Positions 1 to 7,085 of a stretch of 64,000 bases of DNA are shown piece after piece. Within the stretch, counting starts at the first letter, position 1, and each line of letters starts with the position of its first letter. The translations under genes were made by a program, and so were the position numbers. The notes under the pieces are model-generated. The model searched no databases and had not been told where the DNA came from. It saw only the letters and a program-made list of their open reading frames with translations. This DNA comes from Clostridium sp. AM58-1XD. GTDB taxonomy: Bacteria > Bacillota > Clostridia > Lachnospirales > Lachnospiraceae. The stretch is taken from assembly GCF_003464085.1 (NCBI RefSeq), contig NZ_QSDR01000001.1, forward strand, positions 155,615 through 219,614, in the 5' to 3' direction.

Positions 1-812
1 AATACTGGGGCGTAAATACGCCTGTTGCAGAGCGCTTTTTTACCTGGGCCGGGGATTTCCTGCGCGGCGATATGGGAGTTTCTCTGCTGTACCGCAGGCC
101 TGTAGCAGAAGTGATCGGCGAAAAGCTTTCCAATTCAATCTGGCTCATGGCTGCGGCTTGGCTATTGTCAGGAGCCGGAGGCTTTATCCTGGGGATCTGG
201 CCGGCCGGAAGCGGGGAGCGCTGCCGATCGATTTGTGACGGGGTATTCTCTTGTCATGGCGAGTACGCCTGCATTCTGGCTGGCGATGGTCCTGCTGATG
301 ATCTTTGCCGTATGGCTGAAAATCCTGCCGATCGGTTTAAGCGTGCCGATCGGCAGCAGCGCGGCAGAAGCCGGTATTGGAGAGAAGATCGCCCATGCGG
401 TTCTGCCGGCGGCAGCCTGAGCCTTACGGGAATTTCCAATATTGCTCTTCAGACAAGGGAAAAGATGGTAGAAGTGATGGAGAGCGACTACGTTCTTTTT
501 GCACGGGCAAGAGGGGATTCAGAGGCTTCCATCATCTTTAGACATGGGGTCCGGAATGTGGCGCTGCCTGCATTGACACTGCAGTTTGCGGCTGTCAGTG
601 AAATTTTCGGAGGCTCTGTTCTGGTGGAACAGGTCTTTTCCTATCCAGGTCTGGGACAGGCTGCAATCGCGGCCGGGCTGGGGAGTGACGTATCTCTTCT
701 CCTGGGAATTACGATTATCAGTGCGGCCATTGTATTTGCCGGGAACACGGCGGCAAATCTTTTGTACGGGATCGTGGATCCAAGGATACGGAGAGGGGGA
801 AAAGCGCTGTGA
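1..812 (+). CDS. Nickel/peptide ABC transporter permease, NikB/DppB-like (5' truncated, frame-broken)
   Basis: Inner-membrane permease of the dipeptide/nickel ABC importer family (DppB/NikB type). The reading frame is open from base 3, and residues before the first Met (RFFTWAGDFLRGDMG) match the conserved family region ahead of the binding-protein-dependent transport domain, so the gene starts outside the window. The conserved EAA-like stretch (DYVLFARARG...FRHGVRNVALPAL) and the C-terminal GGSVLVEQVFSYPGLG motif are present. The frame breaks three times, near bases 197, 226 and 416. Each break is repaired by adding one base to a short C or G run, restoring continuous membrane-protein sequence. 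Three losses sum to one codon, so sequencing error is more likely than a pseudogene. The stop overlaps the start of the next permease. Position ahead of larBCE favours nickel as substrate, but this is inferred from context. Confidence 0.8.
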   Translation, partial: YWGVNTPVAERFFTWAGDFLRGDMGVSLLYRRPVAEVIGEKLSNSIWLMAAAWLLSGAGGFILGIWPAGSGERCRSICDGVFSCHGEYACILAGDGPADDLCRMAENPADRFKRADRQQRGRSRYWREDRPCGSAGGSLSLTGISNIALQTREKMVEVMESDYVLFARARGDSEASIIFRHGVRNVALPALTLQFAAVSEIFGGSVLVEQVFSYPGLGQAAIAAGLGSDVSLLLGITIISAAIVFAGNTAANLLYGIVDPRIRRGGKAL

Positions 813-1645
813 AAAAAAGAAAAGACGGCAGCAACAGGCGGACGGCGCTCCTCACACTTATGGCCGCGGCTGTCCTGTTCCTGGCTTTTATAACGCTGCT
901 GGGCCAATACTGGAGAGAGGCTGCTCTGGCAACTGATTTTTCAGAAAAGAACGTGCTGCCCGGCTTGAGGCATGCGTTTGGAACAGACTGGATGGGCCGC
1001 GATATGTTCAAACGGACAGTTACAGGCCTGTCGTTGAGTATACGCATCGGCCTTTTGACGGCGGCTGTCAGTGCAGTGTTGGCTTTTCTTCTGGGAACTG
1101 GGGCGGCCGTCATGGGAAAAAGAGCGGATGGATTGATCTGTGGTTTGATTGATGTTATTATGGGAATACCACATATTCTGCTTTTAATATTAATTTCTTA
1201 TGCATGCGGAAGGGGATTCTGGGGCGTTGTAATCGGCGTATCCCTGACTCACTGGACCTCTCTGGCAAGGCTGATCCGGGGAGAGGTGCTGCAGCTGAAA
1301 GAGAGCAATTATGTGAAGATTGCCGAAAGGCTGGGACACGGCAAGTGGCATATCGCGTTCCGCCATATGGCGCCTCATCTGCTGCCACAGTTTGTCGTTG
1401 GATTGATTCTGCTTTTTCCTCATGCAATTCTCCATGAAGCGAGTATCACATTTCTGGGATTCGGCCTTTCACCGGAACAGCCGGCGATCGGCGTGATCCT
1501 TTCTGAGAGCATGAAATATCTGGCTATGGGGAGATGGTGGCTGGCCCTTTTCCCGGGACTTTTTCTGCTGCTTACAGTGATGATGTTTCATTTCATCGGC
1601 CAGGGGCTATTGCGTGTTCTGGACCCTGGAAGCGCTCATGAATAG
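809..1645 (+). CDS. Nickel/peptide ABC transporter permease, NikC/DppC-like
   Basis: Second membrane subunit of the importer, 278 aa, starting at a GTG that overlaps the preceding stop by 4 bases (translational coupling). One N-terminal membrane segment (about residues 12-32) is followed by the FGTDWMGRDMFKRTVTG motif typical of the DppC/NikC branch. Several membrane helices follow, then an EAA loop (ESNYVKIAERLGHGKWHIAFRHM) that would dock on the ATPases. The C-terminal ITFLGFGLSPEQPAIG block is a family hallmark. Together with the upstream permease and the two downstream ATPases it gives a complete transporter core. The substrate-binding lipoprotein is not in the window and is presumably upstream. 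Nickel specificity is inferred from the lar genes that follow. Confidence 0.88.
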   Translation: MKKRKDGSNRRTALLTLMAAAVLFLAFITLLGQYWREAALATDFSEKNVLPGLRHAFGTDWMGRDMFKRTVTGLSLSIRIGLLTAAVSAVLAFLLGTGAAVMGKRADGLICGLIDVIMGIPHILLLILISYACGRGFWGVVIGVSLTHWTSLARLIRGEVLQLKESNYVKIAERLGHGKWHIAFRHMAPHLLPQFVVGLILLFPHAILHEASITFLGFGLSPEQPAIGVILSESMKYLAMGRWWLALFPGLFLLLTVMMFHFIGQGLLRVLDPGSAHE

Positions 1646-1648
1646 AAA

Positions 1649-2635
1649 ATGGCAGGGGAGACAAATATGACAAATCAGAAGACGGATGGGCAGGGAAGCT
1701 GTATGTTAGAGGTGAACAATCTTTCCATAAGCTTTACTCAGTATGAGAAGTGGTTTAGCAGGAAAGAGCTTCAGGTGATCAGGAATCTGAATATTACGGT
1801 ACGCGCCGGTGAGATTACGGCGGTGATCGGTTCCAGCGGATCGGGAAAGAGCCTGCTGGCCCACGGAATCCTGGGAATTCTTCCATACAACGCATCATTG
1901 GAAGGCAGTATGATTTATAAAGGAGAAGCCCTGACCGAAGAAAGGCAGAAGGCGCTTCGGGGAAGAGAGATCGTTCTCGTTCCGCAGAGCGTATCTTACC
2001 TGGATCCGCTTATGAAGGTGGGCGCACAGGTGAGAAACGGCAGGAAGGACAGGGCGTCGAAAGACAGGGAACGAGATATTTTAAAGCGGTACGGGCTGGG
2101 AAGGGATACGGAACATTTATATCCTTTTGAGCTTTCCGGAGGTATGGCCAGGAGAATCCTGATTTCTACAGCCGTCATGGAACGGCCGGGTCTCGTCATT
2201 GCAGATGAACCGACTCCCGGACTCCATATCGAGGCGGCCAGAAGGGTATTGGGCCATTTTCGCGAAATCGCAGACGACGGAGCTGGGGTTCTGCTGATTA
2301 CCCATGACCTGGAACTGGCCCTTGATGTGGCGGATTCCATTGCAGTTTTGTATGCAGGAACTACGATCGAGGAAGCTTCCGCAGAAGATTTTATGACAGA
2401 AGAGACTCTGCGCCATCCATACACCAGGGCTCTGTACCGTGCTATGCCGAAAAACGGTTTCATTGCAGAACCGGGAACACAGCCTTATGCAGGAGAAATT
2501 GCAGGCGGCTGTCCGTACCGGCCCAGATGTCCGTTCGCAAAAGAGGCGTGCGGCGGGGAAATTCCATGGCTCTTTGTAAACGGCGGACATGTCAGATGCA
2601 TAGAGGATATCAGAAAGGCAGGAGAGCGGAGATGA
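1649..2635 (+). CDS. ABC transporter ATP-binding protein, NikD/DppD-like
   Basis: First ATPase subunit, 328 aa. Walker A is GSSGSGKS near residue 61, the signature is LSGGMARRI, Walker B is LVIADEP, and the H-loop is ITHD. The C-terminus carries the oligopeptide-transporter extension, with GGCPYRPRCPFAKEAC and further Cys residues (about residues 285-315), found in DppD/OppD/NikD proteins. Two nearby Met codons (1649 and 1667) could initiate; the first follows the previous stop by three bases. It ends in an ATGA overlap with the next ATPase. It pairs with the two permeases upstream; nickel as cargo is an inference from neighbours. Confidence 0.88.
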   Translation: MAGETNMTNQKTDGQGSCMLEVNNLSISFTQYEKWFSRKELQVIRNLNITVRAGEITAVIGSSGSGKSLLAHGILGILPYNASLEGSMIYKGEALTEERQKALRGREIVLVPQSVSYLDPLMKVGAQVRNGRKDRASKDRERDILKRYGLGRDTEHLYPFELSGGMARRILISTAVMERPGLVIADEPTPGLHIEAARRVLGHFREIADDGAGVLLITHDLELALDVADSIAVLYAGTTIEEASAEDFMTEETLRHPYTRALYRAMPKNGFIAEPGTQPYAGEIAGGCPYRPRCPFAKEACGGEIPWLFVNGGHVRCIEDIRKAGERR

Positions 2636-3234
2636 AACTGGAGGGCAGGGAACTTTCTTTCCGGTATGACAATGGAAACAGGAAGATATTAAACAGGTTC
2701 AGCATTTCCGTGGAGAGCGGCGAACGCGTCGGCCTGGCGGCGCCTAGCGGTTTCGGAAAAACAACGTGCTGTAAAATTCTTGCCGGATATGAGCAGGCGG
2801 ACAGCGGACAGGTGCTGCTGGACGGAAAACCGCTTACCAGCTGGAAGGGATACTGTCCGGTCCAGATGATCTGGCAGCATCCGGAACTTTCCGTCAATCC
2901 CCGAAGGAAAATGAAGACGGTACTGGAAGAAGGAGATCAGGTGGAAGATCGGATCGTCCGGGGACTTGGAATCGAGAAAGGCTGGGAGAACCGTTACCCA
3001 TTTGAGCTGTCGGGAGGAGAACTGCAGCGGTTTTGCATTGCCAGAGCGCTGGGAAAGAGGACGGAGATTTTACTGGCCGACGAAATCAGCACCATGCTGG
3101 ATCTTTTGACACAGAGTCAGATCTGGCAGTTTCTTTTGGAAGAAGCAGAGAGAAGAGGTCTTGGGATTCTTGTAGTAAGCCATTCGGAAGGGCTTTTGGA
3201 GCGGGTGTGTACGAGGATCGTCAGGCTGGAATAG
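2632..3234 (+). CDS. ABC transporter ATP-binding protein, NikE/DppF-like (short)
   Basis: Second ATPase of the importer, 200 aa. The start at 2632 overlaps the previous stop as ATGA; a longer upstream extension is open but would lie inside the preceding gene. Walker A is APSGFGKTT, with Ala instead of the usual first Gly. The signature is LSGGELQRF, Walker B is ILLADEIS, and the H-loop is VVSHS. The usual D-loop 'SALD' is replaced by TMLD. The protein is shorter than typical DppF/NikE because the C-terminal oligopeptide extension is missing, as is common for NikE-type subunits. It closes the transporter genes and is followed 67 bases later by larB. Confidence 0.85.
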   Translation: MKLEGRELSFRYDNGNRKILNRFSISVESGERVGLAAPSGFGKTTCCKILAGYEQADSGQVLLDGKPLTSWKGYCPVQMIWQHPELSVNPRRKMKTVLEEGDQVEDRIVRGLGIEKGWENRYPFELSGGELQRFCIARALGKRTEILLADEISTMLDLLTQSQIWQFLLEEAERRGLGILVVSHSEGLLERVCTRIVRLE

Positions 3235-3301
3235 GAAGTAAGGTCCTGAAGAATCAGAAATTACAGGGCGTGAAGGATATAAGCGAGTAAAGGAGCGGCA
3301 G

Positions 3302-4048
3302 ATGGATACAAGGGAATTACTGAAGAAGGTATCAGAGGGGACGATGTCCGTAGAACAGGCGGAGGCAGAGCTGAAAGACCTGCCGTATAAGGATCTGGGG
3401 TATGCAAAACTGGACTTTCACAGAAAACTGCGTTCCGGATTTCCGGAGACGGTATTCTGTCAGGGAAAGCCGGATGCATATCTGATACAGATTTTTCAGA
3501 CATTATATGAAAGAAATGGAGAGGTACTGGGGACAAGGGCGAGTGCAGAGCAGTACGAACTGGTAAAGACCGTGCTGCCGGAAACCGTATATGACCCGAT
3601 TTCCAGAATCATTAAAATAGAAAAAGAAAATAAGGCGAAAGAAGGCTGCATCGTCATCTGCACGGGAGGTACGGCTGACATTCCCGTTGCAGAAGAGGCG
3701 GCACAGACAGCGGAGTTTTTCGGAAGCTCTGTGGACAGGGTCTACGATGTGGGAGTCGCGGGACTACACAGGCTTTTGAGCCAGAGGGAAAGGATTCAGA
3801 AGGCAAACTGTGTTGTAGCCGTGGCAGGGATGGAAGGTGCTCTGGGAACGGTGGTCGCCGGCCTGGTGGAGAATCCCGTTATCGCGGTTCCTACGTCTGT
3901 CGGTTACGGAGCAAACTTTAACGGCCTGTCAGCCCTTCTCACGATGATTAATTCCTGTGCAAACGGCATTTCCGTAGTCAATATCGACAATGGTTACGGG
4001 GCCGGCTATCTGAGCACTCAGATCAACCGGCTGGCTGTGCATAAGTAG
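3302..4048 (+). CDS. larB: Nickel-pincer cofactor biosynthesis protein LarB
   Basis: LarB carboxylates and hydrolyses nicotinic acid adenine dinucleotide in the first step of nickel-pincer nucleotide synthesis (established for the family). The 248-aa protein has the expected length and layout: an N-terminal helical part, then a PurE-like domain with CTGGTADIPVAEEAAQTAE, RVYDVGVAGLHR, VVAVAGMEGALGTVVAGLV and PTSVGYGANFNGLSALLTM. The Gly-rich GTADIP and MEGAL segments match the PurE-fold active site. It sits directly between a nickel-type transporter and larC/larE, which supports the assignment. ATG start at 3302, preceded by a purine-rich GGAGCGGCAG stretch. Confidence 0.95.
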   Translation: MDTRELLKKVSEGTMSVEQAEAELKDLPYKDLGYAKLDFHRKLRSGFPETVFCQGKPDAYLIQIFQTLYERNGEVLGTRASAEQYELVKTVLPETVYDPISRIIKIEKENKAKEGCIVICTGGTADIPVAEEAAQTAEFFGSSVDRVYDVGVAGLHRLLSQRERIQKANCVVAVAGMEGALGTVVAGLVENPVIAVPTSVGYGANFNGLSALLTMINSCANGISVVNIDNGYGAGYLSTQINRLAVHK

Positions 4049-4188
4049 GAAGGTGTCAGAAGGTATCAAAAGATAAAATAAGATAAAATGCAGCAGGCCA
4101 GGACGGCGGCCCATTCACTTGAACCCCCGCCGTCGTGATCGGTTTCGATAAGTACCGGCGATCGGGCCGGGGAATTTTGGAGGAAAAG

Positions 4189-5584
4189 ATGATGGAAAGA
4201 ATATTGTATCTGGAATGTAATTCCGGAATCAGCGGAGACATGACGGTAGGTGCCCTTCTGGATCTGGGAGCGGACAGAGAACGGCTCATAAGGCGCTGGA
4301 CAGCCTGGGAGTCGGCGGTTACCGCCTGCACTTTGGAAGAAAATCGAAATGCGGGATCGATGCATTTGATTTTGACGTCTTTCTGGACGGGCAGGGCGAG
4401 GGCGGGGCTCCCCATGATCACGATCATGGGGGAGACCACGGCCATCACCACCACGATCATGGGGAAGACCACGGCCATCACCACCACGATCATGGAGAAG
4501 ACCACGGCCATCATCACCACCACGATCACGGGGAAGACCACGGCCATCACCATCATGACCACGGGGACGGCCATTCTCATGAGGGAAACACGGACCACTG
4601 CCACAGAAATCTGCGGGATGTGACGGAAATCATCGACAGGATGAAGGAAAAGGAACATGTTCTGCCATGGCGAAAAAAATGTTTGCAATTGTGGCGGAAG
4701 CAGAGGCAAAATCACATGGGATTCCGGTGGATGAAGTTCATTTCCACGAGGTGGGTGCGATCGATTCCATCGTCGATATCGTAAGCGTTGCAGTGCTTAT
4801 GGATGATCTTCAGGTGGATAAAGTCATCGTTTCACCACTGGCGGAGGGGCATGGATATGTACGCTGCCAGCATGGCGTGATCCCCGTTCCTGTACCTGCT
4901 ACGGCGAATATAGCAAGTTCATACGGAATCAGCATGAAGGTGACGGACAACGAGGGGGAGATGGTTACTCCTACGGGCGCGGCCATCGCTGCTGCGTACC
5001 ACTGCAAAGAAGCGCTTCCGAAGGAATACAGGATCTGTAAAATCGGCGTAGGTGCCGGAAACAAGGAGTTTAAAAATGCCAATATTTTGAGGGCCATGCT
5101 GGTTGAAAAGGCTGAGGAAGAGGAGCGGGATCAGGATGATTCCATGTGGATTCTGGAGACAAATATCGACGACTGCAGCGGAGAAGCCCTTGGCTTTGCC
5201 ATGGAACAGCTGTTGGACGGCGGCGCTGCCGACGTATGGTATATGCCTGCATTTATGAAGAAAAACAGGCCGGCTTATGTGCTCCACGTGGTCTGCCGTA
5301 AAGAGATGATTTCCGCATTGGAAGACATTATATTCTCCTGTACCACGACCATCGGCATCCGCCGTTATGCCGTACAGCGTACCATTTTGGAGAGAAAAAA
5401 AGGGACGGTTGAGACGGAATACGGGGAAGCTCGGGTAAAGATATGTTTCCACAAAGGATGCACAGCCTGCTATCCGGAATATGAAAGTGTAAGAGAAATC
5501 TGCCAAAAAGGGAATATGAGCTATCAGGACGCATACCACCTTGTCTTGGAAATGGCTCAGAGAAAATATTCGGAAGGGCTGTGA
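4189..5584 (+). CDS. larC: Nickel-pincer cofactor nickel-insertion protein LarC (two frame breaks, His-rich loop)
   Basis: LarC is the CTP-dependent cyclometallase that inserts nickel into the pincer nucleotide (known for the family). The N-terminus MMERILYLECNSGISGDMTVGALLDLG is diagnostic, and the start at 4189 has a TTGGAGG site. Later blocks AEAEAKSHGIPVDEVHFHEVGAIDSIVDIV, TPTGAAI and ETNIDDCSGEALGF are also LarC hallmarks. The frame changes twice, near 4290 and 4665; adding one base at each gives a continuous protein of about 465 aa. Between the breaks, bases 4413-4608 encode a loop of repeated DHGHHHHDHGE units, a likely nickel-binding reservoir. Some LarC proteins are made by programmed frameshifting, but two breaks in a window full of similar ones point to sequence error. 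Confidence 0.9.
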
Positions 5585-5631
5585 GAAAATGCTGCCAGGC
5601 TGCAGCAGGAAAGGAGAGCGGAGAAAGGACA

Positions 5632-6516
5632 ATGGAATTTGCTGAAAAGAAAAAGAAGCTGTCAGAAATGATGGATCATTTTGCCGAACAGGGAATCTGC
5701 CTCGCTTTTTCCGGCGGCGTTGACAGCAGTCTGTTATTAAAAATGGCATGCAGCAGCGGAGAAAAACTGGGAAAATGCGTATATGCAGTAACGTTTGCCA
5801 CAAGGCTTCATCCCTCCTGCGACATGGAAAATGCCGGAAAGGTGGCTGCGGAACTGGGAGGCGTACATGTGGTTCTGCAGATCGACGAACTGGAACAGGA
5901 GGAGATTCGAAAGAATCCGCCGGACAGGTGTTATCTTTGCAAAAAGCGGCTGTTTTCTGAGCTTAAGAGTTTTGCAGAGGAAAAAAGGGCCGGTGTATGC
6001 CTGGATGGGACAAACAGCGACGATCTGGCAGAATACCGTCCGGGACTGAGAGCGCTCCGTGAGCTTTCGGTAGTCAGTCCTCTGGCGGAATGCGGATTTT
6101 CGAAGGAGGAGGTACGCCGTCTGGCCGCAGAATATGGAATCTCATCGGCCGGCCGGCCATCTGCTCCGTGTATGGCGACGAGGCTGCCTTACGGGGCAGA
6201 GATCGATTACGATCTCCTGGACAACATTGCGGCTGGAGAAGAGCTGCTAAGGGAATACGTTCGGGGAAATGTCAGGCTCCGCCTTCACGGCGACATCGTG
6301 CGGCTTGAGATCGACCAGGAACAGTTCGCCACGTTTCTGGAAAAGCGGGAGATGATCGTAAAAGCGCTTAAGAATCTGGGATTCTGCTATGTGACGCTGG
6401 ATATGGAAGGATTTCGAAGCGGGAGCATGGACATCCATGTGAGGGAGGCTGGCAGACTCAATCTTCCGGATTCCATGGGACATGAGAAAGGAATTGACAA
6501 AACCATGCATGTATGA
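5632..6516 (+). CDS. larE: ATP-dependent sacrificial sulfur transferase LarE
   Basis: LarE adenylates the cofactor precursor and donates sulfur, in many members from its own cysteine. The PP-loop AFSGGVDSS lies at residues 25-33. Cys100 and Cys103 form a CYLC motif, and SAPCMATR places Cys180 where the family's sacrificial cysteine region lies (Cys176 in L. plantarum, from memory). I chose ATG 5632 (294 aa, near the family length) because it has a good AGAAAGG site; an in-frame GTG at 5581, overlapping the larC stop, would add 17 residues. It ends the lar operon, and its last codons contain the promoter of rpsO. No larA (racemase) gene is present in the window. Confidence 0.93.
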   Translation: MEFAEKKKKLSEMMDHFAEQGICLAFSGGVDSSLLLKMACSSGEKLGKCVYAVTFATRLHPSCDMENAGKVAAELGGVHVVLQIDELEQEEIRKNPPDRCYLCKKRLFSELKSFAEEKRAGVCLDGTNSDDLAEYRPGLRALRELSVVSPLAECGFSKEEVRRLAAEYGISSAGRPSAPCMATRLPYGAEIDYDLLDNIAAGEELLREYVRGNVRLRLHGDIVRLEIDQEQFATFLEKREMIVKALKNLGFCYVTLDMEGFRSGSMDIHVREAGRLNLPDSMGHEKGIDKTMHV

Positions 6517-6522
6517 TATATT
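6494..6522 (+). promoter_or_regulatory. Sigma-A promoter for rpsO inside the end of larE
   Basis: TTGACA at 6494-6499, a 17-base spacer, then TATATT at 6517-6522. This is an almost perfect vegetative promoter. The -35 box and spacer lie within the larE coding region and the -10 box begins right after its stop codon, so rpsO has its own promoter with a leader of about 90 bases. Confidence 0.75.
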
Positions 6523-6529
6523 TTACCTC

Positions 6530-6621
6530 GTATGAGTTTAACGCCGATACCCAGTTCAGGGAGTCTCCAACCGGAAGCCTGGTATACGGTAAGAATAATC
6601 TATTATAAGGAGGAAATCATC
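6530..6621 (+). promoter_or_regulatory. rpsO 5' leader with stem-loop, candidate S15 autoregulatory site
   Basis: The untranslated leader contains complementary arms CCGATACCCAG (about 6544) and CCTGGTATACGG (about 6585) around a GC-rich loop, followed by an AAGGAGG ribosome-binding site. Ribosomal protein S15 represses its own mRNA through structured leaders in many bacteria, but the structures differ between lineages. The assignment here rests only on position and the visible stem. Confidence 0.35.
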
Positions 6622-6888
6622 ATGATTTCAAAGGAAAAGAAGTCTGCTATTATCGCAGAATACGGAAGAAAACCTGGAGATACAGGTTCACCGGAAGTAC
6701 AGATTGCTATTTTAACTGCAAGAATTGCCGAATTAACAGAGCATCTTCAGAAGAATCAGAAAGATCATCACTCCAGACGTGGTCTTCTTAAAATGGTTGG
6801 CCAGAGACGTGGTCTCTTAAACTATTTAAAGGAGAACGACCTGCAGGGATACCGTACACTGATCGAGAAATTAGGAATCAGAAAGTAA
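6622..6888 (+). CDS. rpsO: 30S ribosomal protein S15
   Basis: Primary rRNA-binding protein of the 30S subunit platform. The 88-aa product begins [20 protein letters not shown] and contains the conserved [22 protein letters not shown] and [21 protein letters not shown] blocks, both essential for 16S rRNA binding. Length is exactly that of the family. The start at 6622 is set by the strong AAGGAGG site eight bases upstream; an earlier in-frame ATG at 6532 lies in the leader and is rejected. It precedes pnp, the common bacterial order. Confidence 0.98.
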   Translation: MISKEKKSAIIAEYGRKPGDTGSPEVQIAILTARIAELTEHLQKNQKDHHSRRGLLKMVGQRRGLLNYLKENDLQGYRTLIEKLGIRK

Positions 6889-6897
6889 TATACGATT

Positions 6898-6923
6898 TAG
6901 GGTGGAGGATTGCCTCCACCCTA
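6898..6923 (+). terminator. Stem-loop between rpsO and pnp
   Basis: Perfect 9-base arms GGGTGGAGG (6900-6908) and CCTCCACCC (6913-6921) with a 4-base loop, extended by TA pairs. The trailing sequence has only TTTT after a gap, so this may be a weak terminator, an RNA-processing site or an attenuator between rpsO and pnp. Confidence 0.55.
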
Positions 6924-7085
6924 TCGTTAGTTTTGAAGGCGGTGACCTGCGTGCAGGTGATCGCTGGCAGAAGGGAACCCCGAGACCGCTGAAGAGGCCG
7001 TGTGCGGCGAAGAAACGCGGTCTGTTCAGTAGTTTCGGCGTCTTCTGTCTGAGAAGAAGTTAGAAAGAAGTAAGGAGAAAAGATT

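Noticed and set aside
4413..4608. Short-period DNA repeat resembling a CRISPR or minisatellite
   Set aside because: The repeats are codons of a His-rich loop (DHGHHHHDHGE) within larC; unit lengths vary and there are no spacers.
4919..5803. Minus-strand open frame opposite larC/larE
   Set aside because: Opposes strongly conserved LarC and LarE blocks and has no family features.
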